64,000 bases of DNA from an uncultured Mycolicibacterium sp. (GCF_937941905.1 NZ_CALDGS010000063.1:11705-75704); one strand, 5' to 3'; shown: positions 1 through 8,692, counted from the stretch's first letter. Program-made: numbers and translations. Notes: generated from the sequence alone by a model not told the origin.

Positions 1-29
1 CCCGCGCGATTCTGGCCGCCGCCGAGTAG
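1..29 (+). CDS. C-terminal end of an upstream gene (partial, probably ribF)
   Basis: The frame beginning at base 3 reads RAILAAAE and stops with TAG at 27-29, so the window probably opens inside the last codons of a gene on the same strand as rpsO. In mycobacteria the gene before rpsO is ribF (riboflavin kinase/FAD synthetase), which makes that the likely identity. Only eight residues are visible and nothing in them identifies the family. Confidence 0.4.
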
Positions 30-33
30 CTGT

Positions 34-39
34 TACACT
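34..39 (+). promoter_or_regulatory. possible -10 box upstream of rpsO
   Basis: TACACT fits the mycobacterial TANNNT -10 pattern and lies just after the preceding stop codon. It would give a leader of about 80 bases before the rpsO GTG. No convincing -35 is seen. Confidence 0.3.
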
Positions 40-123
40 CGCACGCTGTTGTGGCGCGTGCTGTGGTTCGCGGCGGCCGCGCCACCTGATTGTCATTCGC
101 GGACCGATCGATGGAGTGATTCC

Positions 124-393
124 GTGGCACTGACTGCCGAACAGAAGAAGGAAATCCTGCGCCAATACGGCCTGCACGAGACCGACACCGGCTCGCCGGA
201 GGCCCAGGTCGCCCTGCTGACCAAGCGCATCGCCGACCTCACCGAGCACCTGAAGGTGCACAAGCACGACCACCACTCGCGGCGTGGTCTGCTGCTGCTG
301 GTGGGCCGGCGGCGTCGGCTGCTGAAGTACCTGGCGCGCATCGACGTCGAGCGCTACCGCTCGCTCATCGAGCGGCTCGGCCTGCGTCGCTGA
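124..393 (+). CDS. rpsO: 30S ribosomal protein S15
   Basis: Small-subunit protein that binds 16S rRNA and helps form the platform. The 89-residue product begins MALTAEQKKEI and contains the family core TGSPEAQVALLTKRI, HKHDHHSRRGL and LVGRRRRLLKYL, at the usual full length. The open frame extends upstream to base 49, but the GTG at 124 follows a GGAGTGA ribosome-binding site and gives the family N-terminus. It precedes pnp, the common rpsO-pnp order in actinobacteria, with a strong hairpin and long leader between them. Confidence 0.97.
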   Translation: MALTAEQKKEILRQYGLHETDTGSPEAQVALLTKRIADLTEHLKVHKHDHHSRRGLLLLVGRRRRLLKYLARIDVERYRSLIERLGLRR

Positions 394-408
394 GACATGC
401 ACCGGAGC

Positions 409-448
409 CCGGGCCGGGGGACTGGGACACTCCAGTCACCCGGTCCGG
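409..448 (+). terminator. 17-bp stem-loop after rpsO
   Basis: Bases 409-425 pair with 432-448 around a 6-base loop (426-431). Of 17 positions, 15 are Watson-Crick, one is G-U and one is mismatched. There is no U tract, as is common for mycobacterial terminators. It begins 16 bases after the rpsO stop and could instead be an RNA-processing site in an rpsO-pnp transcript. Confidence 0.7.
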
Positions 449-738
449 GATTCGGTGTGCCGATCGCCGTGTAGCATGAGGTTTGTCTGCCCCGCCAGTC
501 GGTGCGGACATCTGGGTGCGGTACCCGCAACACCGCGGGCACCGTTCCTGCGTGTCATGACAGGCCCGCCTGATGATCGGTCGGTCTTCGGTAGTGGCTG
601 CCGGGGCATTCGTGTTCCGGCCGCTTCGATCGACGGCCGTCGCCGTTCCAGGCTGAGGTTCAGCGCTCCTGGCGGGAGCCGCTCCGTTGCCCTCGTGACG
701 ACGCGAAACAGGCGAACACCGAACCAAGAGAGACACCT
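449..738 (+). promoter_or_regulatory. long pnp leader, candidate Actino-pnp RNA region
   Basis: The 345 bases between rpsO and pnp are the longest gene-free stretch here. A TAGCAT at 472-477 could be a -10 box, giving a leader of about 260 bases. Actinobacterial pnp genes are known to carry a conserved 5' leader structure (the Actino-pnp motif), and this is the position expected for it. I did not fold the region or match the motif, so the assignment rests on position. An AGAGAG sequence just before 739 can serve as ribosome-binding site. Confidence 0.45.
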
Positions 739-3027
739 ATGCCTGTAGTTGAGATCGAAGACGGCGTCTACGAATCCACCGCCGTGATCGACAACGGGAG
801 CTACGGCACCCGGACCATCCGTTTCGAGACCGGGCGACTCGCCCAGCAGGCCGCCGGCTCGGCCGTGGCCTACCTCGACGACGAGACCATGCTGCTGAGC
901 GCGACCACCGCCAGCAAGACCCCCAAGGACCACTTCGACTTCTTCCCGCTCACCGTGGACGTGGAGGAGCGGATGTACGCCGCCGGGCGCATCCCCGGCT
1001 CCTTCTTCCGGCGCGAGGGCCGGCCGTCCACCGACGCGATCCTGACCTGCCGGCTCATCGACCGGCCGCTGCGGCCGTCCTTCGCCGACGGCCTGCGCAA
1101 CGAGATCCAGATCGTCGTCACGGTGCTCAGCCTCGACCCCGAAGAGCTCTACGACGTGCTGGCCATCAACGCCGCCTCGGCGTCGACCCAGCTGGCCGGA
1201 CTGCCGTTCTCGGGCCCGATCGGCGGGGTGCGGGTCGCCCTGCTGGACGGCACCTGGGTGGCGTTCCCGACCGTCGAGCAGCGCGAGCGCTCCACCTTCG
1301 ACATGGTCGTCGCCGGCCGGGTGCTCGACAGCGGTGACGTCGCGATCATGATGGTCGAGGCCGAGGCCACCGAGAACGCCATCGAGCTGATCAACAACGG
1401 TGCGCAGGCGCCGACCGAGGACGTGGTGGCCGAGGGCCTGGAGGCGGCCAAGCCGTTCATCAAGGTGCTCTGCGCGGCCCAGCAGGAGCTGGCCGAGCGG
1501 GCCGCCAAGCCGGTGGCCGACTACCCGCTGTTCCCGGACTACACCGACGACGTGTACTACGCCGTCGCCGCGGTGGCCACCGACGCGCTGTCGGAGGCGC
1601 TGACCATCCCCGGCAAGACCGAGCGCAACGAGCGCACCGACGAGATCAAGCTCGAGGTGCTCGAGCGGCTCGGCGAGCAGTTCGCCGGCCGCGAGAAGGA
1701 GATCGGCGCGGCGTTCCGGGCGCTGACCAAGAAGCTGGTGCGCCAGCGCATCCTGACCGAGCACTACCGCATCGACGGCCGCGGCATCACCGACATCCGC
1801 GAGCTGTCCGCCGAGGTCGCGGTGGTGCCGCGGGCGCACGGCAGCGCGCTGTTCGAGCGCGGTGAGACCCAGATCCTGGGCGTGACGACGCTGGACATGA
1901 TGAAGATGAGCCAGCAGATCGACTCGCTGGGGCCGGAGACCACCAAGCGCTACATGCACCACTACAACTTCCCGCCGTACTCGACCGGTGAGACCGGCCG
2001 GGTGGGCGCGCCCAAGCGCCGCGAGATCGGCCACGGCGCGCTGGCCGAGCGGGCGCTCATCCCGGTGCTGCCCAGTGTCGAGGAGTTCCCCTACGCCATC
2101 CGGCAGGTGTCCGAGGCGCTCGGCTCCAACGGGTCGACCTCGATGGGTTCGGTGTGCGCCTCGACCCTGGCGCTGCTGAACGCCGGTGTGCCGCTGAAGG
2201 CCCCGGTGGCCGGCATCGCCATGGGCCTGGTCTCCGACGAGGTCGAGGTCGAGCAGCCGGACGGCACCAGGACCACCGAGCGCCGCTACGTCGCGCTCAC
2301 CGACATCCTCGGCGCCGAGGACGCGTTCGGCGACATGGACTTCAAGGTCGCCGGCACCCGCGAGTTCGTCACCGCGCTGCAGCTCGACACCAAGCTCGAC
2401 GGCATCCCGTCGCAGGTGCTCGCCGGCGCGCTGCAGCAGGCCAAGGACGCCCGCCTGACCATCCTCGACGTGATGGCCGAGGCGATCAGCGAGCCCGACG
2501 AGATGAGCCCGTACGCCCCGCGGATCACCACCATCAAGGTGCCGGTCGACAAGATCGGCGAGGTGATCGGCCCGAAGGGCAAGGTGATCAACCAGATCAC
2601 CGAGGAGACCGGCGCGGAGATCTCCATCGAGGACGACGGCACCGTGTTCATCGGGGCCACCGACGGGCCGAGCGCGCAGGCCGCGATCGACCGGATCAAC
2701 GCCATCGCCAACCCGCAGATGCCCAAGGTCGGCGAGCGCTACCTGGGCACCGTGGTCAAGTGCACCGACTTCGGCGCGTTCATCTCGCTGCTGCCGGGCC
2801 GCGACGGGCTGCTGCACATCTCCAAGCTGGCCAAGGGCCGCAAGCGCGTCGCCAAGGTCGAGGACGTGGTGAGCGTCGGCCAGAAGCTGCGGGTGGAGAT
2901 CGCCGACATCGACAACCGCGGCAAGATCTCGCTGGTGCTGGTCGACGAGGAACCCGCCCAGGGCGACCCCGCCAAGGGTGACGACACCTCGGCCGAGCCC
3001 GCCGATGCCGCCAAGGCGGGCAGCTAA
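739..3027 (+). CDS. pnp: polynucleotide phosphorylase / guanosine pentaphosphate synthetase
   Basis: Phosphorolytic 3'-5' exoribonuclease of RNA turnover; in actinobacteria also called GpsI because it can form pppGpp. The 762 residues show the expected order: first RNase PH domain, alpha-helical linker, second RNase PH domain (including ETQILGVTTLD and GGTG-type core NGSTSMGSVCAS), then a KH domain (IGEVIGPKGKVINQI) and an S1 domain (GTVVKCTDFGAFISLLPGRDGLLHIS). The tail is Asp/Ala-rich. The M16 peptidase gene begins within or just before its stop codon, suggesting translational coupling. Confidence 0.97.
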   Translation: MPVVEIEDGVYESTAVIDNGSYGTRTIRFETGRLAQQAAGSAVAYLDDETMLLSATTASKTPKDHFDFFPLTVDVEERMYAAGRIPGSFFRREGRPSTDAILTCRLIDRPLRPSFADGLRNEIQIVVTVLSLDPEELYDVLAINAASASTQLAGLPFSGPIGGVRVALLDGTWVAFPTVEQRERSTFDMVVAGRVLDSGDVAIMMVEAEATENAIELINNGAQAPTEDVVAEGLEAAKPFIKVLCAAQQELAERAAKPVADYPLFPDYTDDVYYAVAAVATDALSEALTIPGKTERNERTDEIKLEVLERLGEQFAGREKEIGAAFRALTKKLVRQRILTEHYRIDGRGITDIRELSAEVAVVPRAHGSALFERGETQILGVTTLDMMKMSQQIDSLGPETTKRYMHHYNFPPYSTGETGRVGAPKRREIGHGALAERALIPVLPSVEEFPYAIRQVSEALGSNGSTSMGSVCASTLALLNAGVPLKAPVAGIAMGLVSDEVEVEQPDGTRTTERRYVALTDILGAEDAFGDMDFKVAGTREFVTALQLDTKLDGIPSQVLAGALQQAKDARLTILDVMAEAISEPDEMSPYAPRITTIKVPVDKIGEVIGPKGKVINQITEETGAEISIEDDGTVFIGATDGPSAQAAIDRINAIANPQMPKVGERYLGTVVKCTDFGAFISLLPGRDGLLHISKLAKGRKRVAKVEDVVSVGQKLRVEIADIDNRGKISLVLVDEEPAQGDPAKGDDTSAEPADAAKAGS

Positions 3028-4357
3028 CACGACCGCGCGGCTGCGGGCCGGCCGGGTCGTCACGACCGAGGACGGCTCGACGCTGCGCCGCAGTGTGCTG
3101 CCCGGCGGGGTACGGGTGGTCACCGAGCACATCCCCTCGGTGCACTCCGCCTCGGTCGGGGTGTGGGTGGGGGTCGGCTCCCGGGACGAGGGGCCGACCG
3201 TCGCCGGTGCCGCGCACTTCCTCGAGCACCTGCTGTTCAAGGGCACCCCGTCGCGCAGCGCGGTCGACATCGCCGAGGCGGTCGACGCCGTCGGCGGGGA
3301 GCTGAACGCCTTCACCGCGCGCGAGCACACCTGCTACTACGCGCACGTGCTCGGTGACGATCTGGAGCTGGCCGTCGACATCGTCGCCGACGTGGTGCTC
3401 AACGGCAGCTGCGCGGCCGACGACGTCGAACTCGAGCGCGACGTGGTGCTCGAGGAGATCGCCATGCGCGACGACGATCCCGAGGACTGCCTGGGCGACC
3501 TGTTCCTGTCGGCCATGTACGGCGACCACCCGCTGGGCCGGCCGGTGATCGGCACCGTGCAGACCGTCTCGGCGATGACCCGCGACCAGCTGCACTCGTT
3601 CCACGTCCGGCGCTACCGGCCGGAGCGGATGGTGGTGGCGGTGGCCGGCAACGTCGACCACGCCGAGGTGGTCCGGCTGGTGCGCCGCTACTTCGGGCCG
3701 CGGCTGCACCGCGGTCTGGACCCGGTGCCGCCGCGGCGCGGCGCGGCCCGGGTGCCCGGCCGGCCCGGGCTGCGGCTGGTCAGCCGCGACGCCGAGCAGA
3801 CCCACCTGTCGCTGGGGGTGCGCACCCCGGGCCGGTACTGGGAGCACCGCTGGGCGCTGTCGGTGCTCAACCACGCGCTCGGCGGCGGGTTGAGCTCGCG
3901 GCTGTTCCAGGAGATCCGGGAGCGGCGCGGGCTGGCCTACTCGGTCTACTCGGTGGTCGACACGTTCGCCGACTGCGGTGCGCTGTCGATGTACGCCGCC
4001 TGCCAGCCGGAGCGGTTCGACGAGGTGGTCACCGTGGCCACCGACGTGCTCGCCCAGGTGGCCCGCGACGGCATCTCCGCCGAGGAGTGCCGCATCGCCA
4101 AGGGCTCGCTGCGCGGCGGGCTGGTGCTCGGCCTGGAGGACTCCGCCTCCCGGATGCACCGCATCGGCCGCAACGAACTCAACTACGGTGAGCACCGCAG
4201 CATCGCCGAGACCCTGGCCCGCATCGACGCGGTCACGGTCGAGGAGGTCAACGCGGTGGCCCGGCGGCTGCTGACCCGCCCGTTCGGGGCGGCGGTGGTG
4301 GGGCCGCACCGCACCCGCCGGTCGCTGCCCCGCAGACTGCGCGACCTGACCGGCTGA
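3005..4357 (+). CDS. pepR: M16 family zinc peptidase
   Basis: Mitochondrial-processing-peptidase-like zinc protease, orthologous in context to M. tuberculosis pepR. The inverted zinc motif HFLEH appears near residue 70, followed by the downstream conserved block NAFTAREHTCYYAHVL; the second half carries GGGLSSRLFQEIRERRGLAYSVYS, typical of the M16 C-terminal domain. Length is about 450 residues, normal for a one-chain member. Start is uncertain: an in-frame GTG at 2978 and the ATG at 3005 both lie inside pnp, and neither has a clear ribosome-binding site. The overlap implies co-translation with pnp. Confidence 0.9.
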   Translation: MPPRRAANTTARLRAGRVVTTEDGSTLRRSVLPGGVRVVTEHIPSVHSASVGVWVGVGSRDEGPTVAGAAHFLEHLLFKGTPSRSAVDIAEAVDAVGGELNAFTAREHTCYYAHVLGDDLELAVDIVADVVLNGSCAADDVELERDVVLEEIAMRDDDPEDCLGDLFLSAMYGDHPLGRPVIGTVQTVSAMTRDQLHSFHVRRYRPERMVVAVAGNVDHAEVVRLVRRYFGPRLHRGLDPVPPRRGAARVPGRPGLRLVSRDAEQTHLSLGVRTPGRYWEHRWALSVLNHALGGGLSSRLFQEIRERRGLAYSVYSVVDTFADCGALSMYAACQPERFDEVVTVATDVLAQVARDGISAEECRIAKGSLRGGLVLGLEDSASRMHRIGRNELNYGEHRSIAETLARIDAVTVEEVNAVARRLLTRPFGAAVVGPHRTRRSLPRRLRDLTG

Positions 4358-4365
4358 TCCGGCGG

Positions 4366-4371
4366 TACGGT
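4366..4371 (+). promoter_or_regulatory. -10 box of the beta-lactamase gene
   Basis: TACGGT ends 7 bases before the ATG at 4379, the spacing of a leaderless mycobacterial promoter. Confidence 0.5.
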
Positions 4372-4378
4372 CGGGCAC

Positions 4379-5278
4379 ATGGCCCCAACCACCACCGGAA
4401 CCCTCACCCGTCGCAGCGTGCTGTCCGGGGCGCTGGCCGCGCTCGCCGTCGTCGTGACCGCCCGCCCGGCGCCCGCCCAACCGGCCCCGCCGCTGCCGGA
4501 CCGGCTGGCCGGGCTCGAACGGCGCGACAACCGGATCATCGGGCTGTCGGCGACCGACCTGGTCACCGGCCGCACCGTCACCCACCGCGCCGACGAGTCG
4601 TTCGCGATGTGCTCGACGTTCAAGACCTACCTGGCCGGTGCGGTGCTGCAGCGGGTGCAGCACGGCGAACTCGGGCTCGACGAGCAGTTGCCGGTCACCC
4701 CGGCGGCGATCACCGTCAACTCACCGCGCACCGAACCGCACGCCGGTGGCCGGATGCGGGTGGCCGACCTGTGCGCGGCCGCGCTGCAGGTCAGCGACAA
4801 CGGTGCGGCCAACGTCCTGCTGGCCGCCCTGGGCGGGCCGGCGGCGGTCACCGCGTTCGCCCGCTCCATCGGCGACGAGCGCACCCGGCTGGACCGGTGG
4901 GAGCCGCAGCTCAACGCCGCCGTCCCGGGCGACCCGCGCGACACCAGCACCCCGGCCGCGCTCGCCGCCGGCTACCGGCGCCTGCTGGAGGGCGACGCGC
5001 TGGCCCCGGCACAGCGCGACCGGCTGCGCGACTGGATGCTGGCCAACGAGACCTCGGCGCTGCGCGCCGGCCTGCCGGCCGGGTGGACCAGCGCCGACAA
5101 GACCGGCTCCGGCGACTACGGCACCACCAACGACGTCGGCATCGCCTACGGGCCGGCCGGGCAGCGGGTGCTGCTGTCGATCATGACCCGCTCGGCCGCC
5201 GACGACGAGCAGGCGGCCAACCTGCGCCCGCTGATCGGTGAGGTCACCGGCGCGGTGCTGGCCGCACTGGCCGGCTAG
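4379..5278 (+). CDS. blaS: class A beta-lactamase, Tat-exported
   Basis: Serine beta-lactamase acting outside the membrane. A twin-arginine signal (TRRSVLSG, residues 10-17) and an Ala-rich hydrophobic stretch precede the mature protein. All class A motifs are present: S79-T-F-K82, S139-D-N141, the omega-loop Glu in RWEPQLN (E175) and K241-T-G. The residue before the catalytic serine is Cys (CSTFK), as in mycobacterial BlaC. In rapid growers such as M. smegmatis the blaS gene sits at this same place beside ald, which supports orthology. Length (299 residues) is normal. Confidence 0.95.
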   Translation: MAPTTTGTLTRRSVLSGALAALAVVVTARPAPAQPAPPLPDRLAGLERRDNRIIGLSATDLVTGRTVTHRADESFAMCSTFKTYLAGAVLQRVQHGELGLDEQLPVTPAAITVNSPRTEPHAGGRMRVADLCAAALQVSDNGAANVLLAALGGPAAVTAFARSIGDERTRLDRWEPQLNAAVPGDPRDTSTPAALAAGYRRLLEGDALAPAQRDRLRDWMLANETSALRAGLPAGWTSADKTGSGDYGTTNDVGIAYGPAGQRVLLSIMTRSAADDEQAANLRPLIGEVTGAVLAALAG

Positions 5279-5281
5279 GGC

Positions 5282-6397
5282 TCAGGCCAGCAGGCCGGCC
5301 GGGTCGGTGTAGTCGAGCTCGAGGTCGTCGGCGACCTCGCGGCTCAGCAGCGCCCCGTCGTGGGTGGACAGGCCGCGGGCCAGCGCCGGGTCGGCCGTGC
5401 AGGCGTCGCGCCAGCCCAGGTCGGCCAGCTTGAGCACGTACGGCAGGGTGGCGTTGGTGAGCGCGAAGGTCGAGGTGCGCGGCACCGCGCCGGGCATGTT
5501 CGCCACGCAGTAGAACACCGTGTCGTGCACGGTGAAGGTGGGGTCGTCGTGCGTGGTGGGCCGCGAGTCCTCGAAGCAGCCGCCCTGGTCGATGGCGATG
5601 TCGACGAGCACCGCGCCGGACCGCATGTGCGCCACGGTCTCGTTGGTGACCAGCTTGGGCGCCTTGCGGCCGGGCACCAGCACCGCGCCGATCACCAGGT
5701 CGGCCCGCTCGACGGCCTCGCGCAGCGCCAGCGACGACGAGTGCCGGGTGGCGATCCGGCCGCCGAACTCGGCGTCGAGCTCGCGCAGCTTGTTGATGCT
5801 GATGTCGAACACGGTGACCTGCGCGCCCATCCCGGCGGCCACCCGGGCGGCGTTGTAGCCGGCGGTGCCGCCGCCGATGACGACGACCTCGGCCGGTGCC
5901 ACACCGGGCACCCCGCCCATCAGCACGCCGCGGCCGCCCTGGGTGCGCATCAGCTGGTAGGCGCCCACCTGGGCGGCCAACCGGCCGGCCACCTCGCTCA
6001 TCGGGGCCAGCAGCGGCAGCGCGCCGTCGGCGGTCTGCACCGTCTCGTAGGCGATCGAGGTGGTGCCGGAGGTCAGCAGCGCCTCGGTGCAGGGCTTGGA
6101 CGCCGCGAGGTGCAGGTAGGTGAACAGGGTCTGGCCCCTGCGCATCAGCCCGTACTCGGGCTCGATCGGCTCCTTGACCTTCAGCAGCAGGTCGGCCTCG
6201 GCCCACACCTGCTCGGCGGTCGGCACGAGCTGGGCGCCGGCGGCCTTGTAGTCGGCATCGGTGATGGCCGACCCGGCACCGGCACCGGCCTGGACGAGCA
6301 CCTCGTGGCCGCGGGCCACGAGCTCGGCCACCCCGGCCGGGGTGATCGCGACGCGGTACTCGTGGTTCTTGATCTCGGTCGGGACACCGACTCGCAT
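5282..6397 (-). CDS. ald: L-alanine dehydrogenase
   Basis: NAD-dependent enzyme interconverting alanine and pyruvate plus ammonium; in mycobacteria used for alanine catabolism and redox balance at low oxygen. The 371-residue product begins MRVGVPTEIK and shows Lys75 (LLKVKEP), His96 (YLHLA) and the nucleotide-binding segment VVIGGGTAGYNAARVA. An upstream ATG at 6418 is in frame, but the ATG at 6397 has a good ribosome-binding site (GAGGAG). It is divergent from aldR, its expected regulator. Confidence 0.97.
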   Translation of the reverse strand: MRVGVPTEIKNHEYRVAITPAGVAELVARGHEVLVQAGAGAGSAITDADYKAAGAQLVPTAEQVWAEADLLLKVKEPIEPEYGLMRRGQTLFTYLHLAASKPCTEALLTSGTTSIAYETVQTADGALPLLAPMSEVAGRLAAQVGAYQLMRTQGGRGVLMGGVPGVAPAEVVVIGGGTAGYNAARVAAGMGAQVTVFDISINKLRELDAEFGGRIATRHSSSLALREAVERADLVIGAVLVPGRKAPKLVTNETVAHMRSGAVLVDIAIDQGGCFEDSRPTTHDDPTFTVHDTVFYCVANMPGAVPRTSTFALTNATLPYVLKLADLGWRDACTADPALARGLSTHDGALLSREVADDLELDYTDPAGLLA

Positions 6398-6490
6398 GTT
6401 CGCTCCTCGTTCGGACAAGTCGTGTCTCGAGTGTGAAGAAACGTCGAAATTCGCGCAAGAACGATGATGATCATTCGATAGTGTTGAAAT
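6398..6490. promoter_or_regulatory. ald/aldR divergent control region
   Basis: Noticeably AT-richer than the genes around it. It contains an exact ATGATCAT palindrome (6467-6474), a near-palindrome CGAAATTCG (6445-6453), and TAGTGT (6479-6484) ending 6 bases before the aldR ATG, a leaderless -10. AldR-family proteins bind repeated AT-rich sites between ald and aldR, so these are plausible operators, but I cannot assign exact boxes. Confidence 0.6.
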
Positions 6491-7003
6491 ATGAGCGAAG
6501 GATCATCATCGACACCGGCCGGTCGAACCGCCGGGCCGAAGGATGTTCGGCCGGTGCTCGACGAGGTCGACCGCCGGATCCTGCTGCTGCTGCACCGCGA
6601 CGCCCGGATGCCCAACAGCGCGCTGGCCGAGGCGGTGGGCATCGCGCCGTCGACCTGCCACGGCCGGGTGCGGCGGCTGCAGGAACTCGGGGTGATCCGC
6701 GGTTTCCACGCCGACATCGACCCGGCCGCGGTGGGACTGCCGCTGCAGGCCATGATCTCGGTCAGCCTGCAGTCCAACGCGCGCGGCAAGATCCGGCACT
6801 TCATCCAGAACATCCGGCGGCACCCGCAGGTGATGGACGTCTACTTCCTGGCCGGCGCCGACGATTTCATCCTGCACGTGGCCTGCCGCGACACCGAGGA
6901 CCTGCGCTCGTTCGTGGTGGAGCACCTCAACTCCGACGCCGACGTGGCCGGCACCCAGACCTCGCTCATCTTCGAGCATCTGCGCGGCGCCTCACCGCTG
7001 TGA
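6491..7003 (+). CDS. aldR: Lrp/AsnC family regulator of alanine dehydrogenase
   Basis: Feast/famine-type transcription factor that senses amino acids, mainly alanine, and controls ald. After a short low-complexity start comes a winged helix-turn-helix (DEVDRRILLLLHRD, then NSALAEAVGIAPSTCHGRVRRLQELGVIRGF), followed by the RAM effector domain ending in TQTSLIFEHLRGASPL. The 170 residues fit mycobacterial AldR. Its divergent position beside ald is the conserved arrangement. The start codon is 6 bases from a TANNNT box. Confidence 0.93.
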   Translation: MSEGSSSTPAGRTAGPKDVRPVLDEVDRRILLLLHRDARMPNSALAEAVGIAPSTCHGRVRRLQELGVIRGFHADIDPAAVGLPLQAMISVSLQSNARGKIRHFIQNIRRHPQVMDVYFLAGADDFILHVACRDTEDLRSFVVEHLNSDADVAGTQTSLIFEHLRGASPL

Positions 7004-7023
7004 ACCGGAGTCGCCGCCCCCGA

Positions 7024-7029
7024 TAGGGT
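7024..7029 (+). promoter_or_regulatory. -10 box of dapB
   Basis: TAGGGT ends 7 bases before the dapB ATG; leaderless-type spacing. Confidence 0.5.
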
Positions 7030-7036
7030 TGAGCCC

Positions 7037-7774
7037 ATGCGAGTCGGAGTGCTGGGCGCCAAGGGCAAGGTGGGCGCCACCATGGTGGCGGCGGTGCAGG
7101 CCGCCGAGGACCTGACCTTCTCGGCCGGCGTGGACGCCGGGGACCCGATCGGTGCGCTGGTCGACTCCGGCACCGAGGTCGTCATCGACTTCACCCACCC
7201 CGACGTCGTCATGGACAACCTGAAGTTCGTGATCGACAACGGCATTCACGCCGTCGTCGGCACCACCGGCTTCACCGACGAGCGCATCGCACAGGTGCGG
7301 CGGTGGGTCGAGGCGGCCGGCAACGTCGGGGTGCTCATCGCCCCGAACTTCGCCATCGGCGCCGTGCTCTCGATGCACTTCGCCAGGCAGGCCGCCCGGT
7401 TCTTCGAGTCGGTCGAGGTCATCGAGCTGCACCACCCGCAGAAGGCCGACGCCCCGTCCGGCACCGCCGCCCGCACCGCCCGGCTCATCGCCGAGGCGCG
7501 AAAGGGCCTGCCGCCCAACCCCGATGCCACCAGCACCGCGCTGCCCGGGGCGCGCGGCGCCGACGTCGACGGCATCCCGGTGCACAGCGTGCGGCTGGCC
7601 GGGCTGGTCGCCCACCAGGAGGTGCTGTTCGGCACCCAGGGCGAGACGCTGACCATCCGGCACGACAGCATCGACCGCACCTCCTTTGTGCCCGGCGTGC
7701 TGCTGGCGGTGCGCAACATCGCCGCCCGGCCCGGCCTGACCATCGGCATCGAACCGCTGCTCGACCTGGCATGA
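7037..7774 (+). CDS. dapB: 4-hydroxy-tetrahydrodipicolinate reductase
   Basis: Reduces the product of DapA in the diaminopimelate/lysine pathway. The N-terminal Rossmann motif is GVLGAKGKVGATMV, and the substrate/catalytic region contains ELHHPQKADAPSGTA with the conserved histidine pair and lysine. At 245 residues it is full length. dapA lies 7 kb downstream on the same strand and dapF 30 kb downstream. Its stop overlaps the next start (ATGA), so the following membrane protein is probably co-translated. Confidence 0.96.
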   Translation: MRVGVLGAKGKVGATMVAAVQAAEDLTFSAGVDAGDPIGALVDSGTEVVIDFTHPDVVMDNLKFVIDNGIHAVVGTTGFTDERIAQVRRWVEAAGNVGVLIAPNFAIGAVLSMHFARQAARFFESVEVIELHHPQKADAPSGTAARTARLIAEARKGLPPNPDATSTALPGARGADVDGIPVHSVRLAGLVAHQEVLFGTQGETLTIRHDSIDRTSFVPGVLLAVRNIAARPGLTIGIEPLLDLA

Positions 7775-8238
7775 GCGACGACGGCCGCGCCGCCCTGCGC
7801 ATCCAGCTGCTCATCGCCTTCATGTGCGTGGCGCTGGTCGTCTACTTCGTGCTGCTCGGCCGGATCGCCATGCTGTTCGTCACCTCCGGCGAGCCGGCCG
7901 CGATCGGCATGGGCATCGCGCTCATGGCGCTGCCGATCATCGGGGCCTGGGCGATGGTCAGCACGCTGCGCGCCGGGCTGACCCACCAGCGGCTGGCCCG
8001 GATCGCCCGGGAGCGGGGCATGGAGCTCGACGTCTCCGAGCTGCCCCGGATGCCGTCGGGCCGGATCCGCCGCGACGCCGCCGACGCGCTGTTCGAACGG
8101 GTGCGCGCCGAACTCGAGGCCGACCCGGACAACTGGCTGCGCTGGTACCGGCTGGCCCGCGCCTACGACTACGCCGGCGACCGGTCCCGCGCCCGGGAGG
8201 CCATGCGCAAGGCCGTCGAGCTGGAGGAACGGCGGTGA
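7771..8238 (+). CDS. conserved two-helix membrane protein downstream of dapB
   Basis: A 155-residue protein of unknown function. Residues 10-33 (IQLLIAFMCVALVVYFVLLGRIAM) and about 44-65 form two hydrophobic helices; the rest is a charged cytoplasmic domain ending in a TPR-like segment (DNWLRWYRLARAYDYAGDRSRAREAMRKAVEL). ATG start overlaps the dapB stop by four bases, and its own stop overlaps the next GTG, so the three genes look translationally coupled. The same gene order occurs in M. tuberculosis. Confidence 0.85.
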   Translation: MSDDGRAALRIQLLIAFMCVALVVYFVLLGRIAMLFVTSGEPAAIGMGIALMALPIIGAWAMVSTLRAGLTHQRLARIARERGMELDVSELPRMPSGRIRRDAADALFERVRAELEADPDNWLRWYRLARAYDYAGDRSRAREAMRKAVELEERR

Positions 8239-8687
8239 AGCGGCTGCTCATCGTGCACCACACCCCCTCGCCGCACTGCCAGGAGATGTTCGAGGCGGTG
8301 CTGGCCGGCGCCACCGACCCGGAGATCGAGGGGGTGGAGGTCGTGCGCCGGCCGGCGCTGACCGTCGGCCCGGCCGACATGCTCGCCGCCGACGGCTACC
8401 TGCTGGGCACCCCGGCCAACCTCGGCTACATGAGCGGGGCGCTCAAGCACGCCTTCGACGTCTGCTACTACCCGTGCCTGGACACCACCCGGGGCCGGCC
8501 CTTCGGGGTGTACCTGCACGGCAACGAGGGCACCGAGGGGGCCGAGCGCGCCATCGACGCGATCACCGGCGGGCTGGGCTGGGTGCGCGCGGCGGCCACC
8601 GTCGTGGTGTCCGGCAAGCCGGGCAGGGCCGACCTGCAGGCCTGCTGGGAGCTCGGCGCCACGGTGGCCGCCCAGCTGATGGAGTGA
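8235..8687 (+). CDS. flavodoxin-like NAD(P)H-dependent oxidoreductase
   Basis: A 150-residue flavodoxin-fold protein. The phosphate-binding loop is at the start (LLIVHHTPSPHCQEMFEAVL), and the flavin-contact segment LLGTPANLGYMSGALKHAFD resembles WrbA/FMN-reductase proteins. Substrate is unknown. The GTG start at 8235 overlaps the stop of the preceding membrane protein (GTGA). It is the third gene of the apparent dapB unit. Confidence 0.75.
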   Translation: MKRLLIVHHTPSPHCQEMFEAVLAGATDPEIEGVEVVRRPALTVGPADMLAADGYLLGTPANLGYMSGALKHAFDVCYYPCLDTTRGRPFGVYLHGNEGTEGAERAIDAITGGLGWVRAAATVVVSGKPGRADLQACWELGATVAAQLME

Positions 8688-8692
8688 GACCG

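Noticed and set aside
436..3330. 964-codon open frame on the minus strand opposite pnp
   Set aside because: Its translation is low-complexity His/Leu/Gly/Arg text typical of a GC-rich antisense frame; pnp on the plus strand is fully supported by domains.
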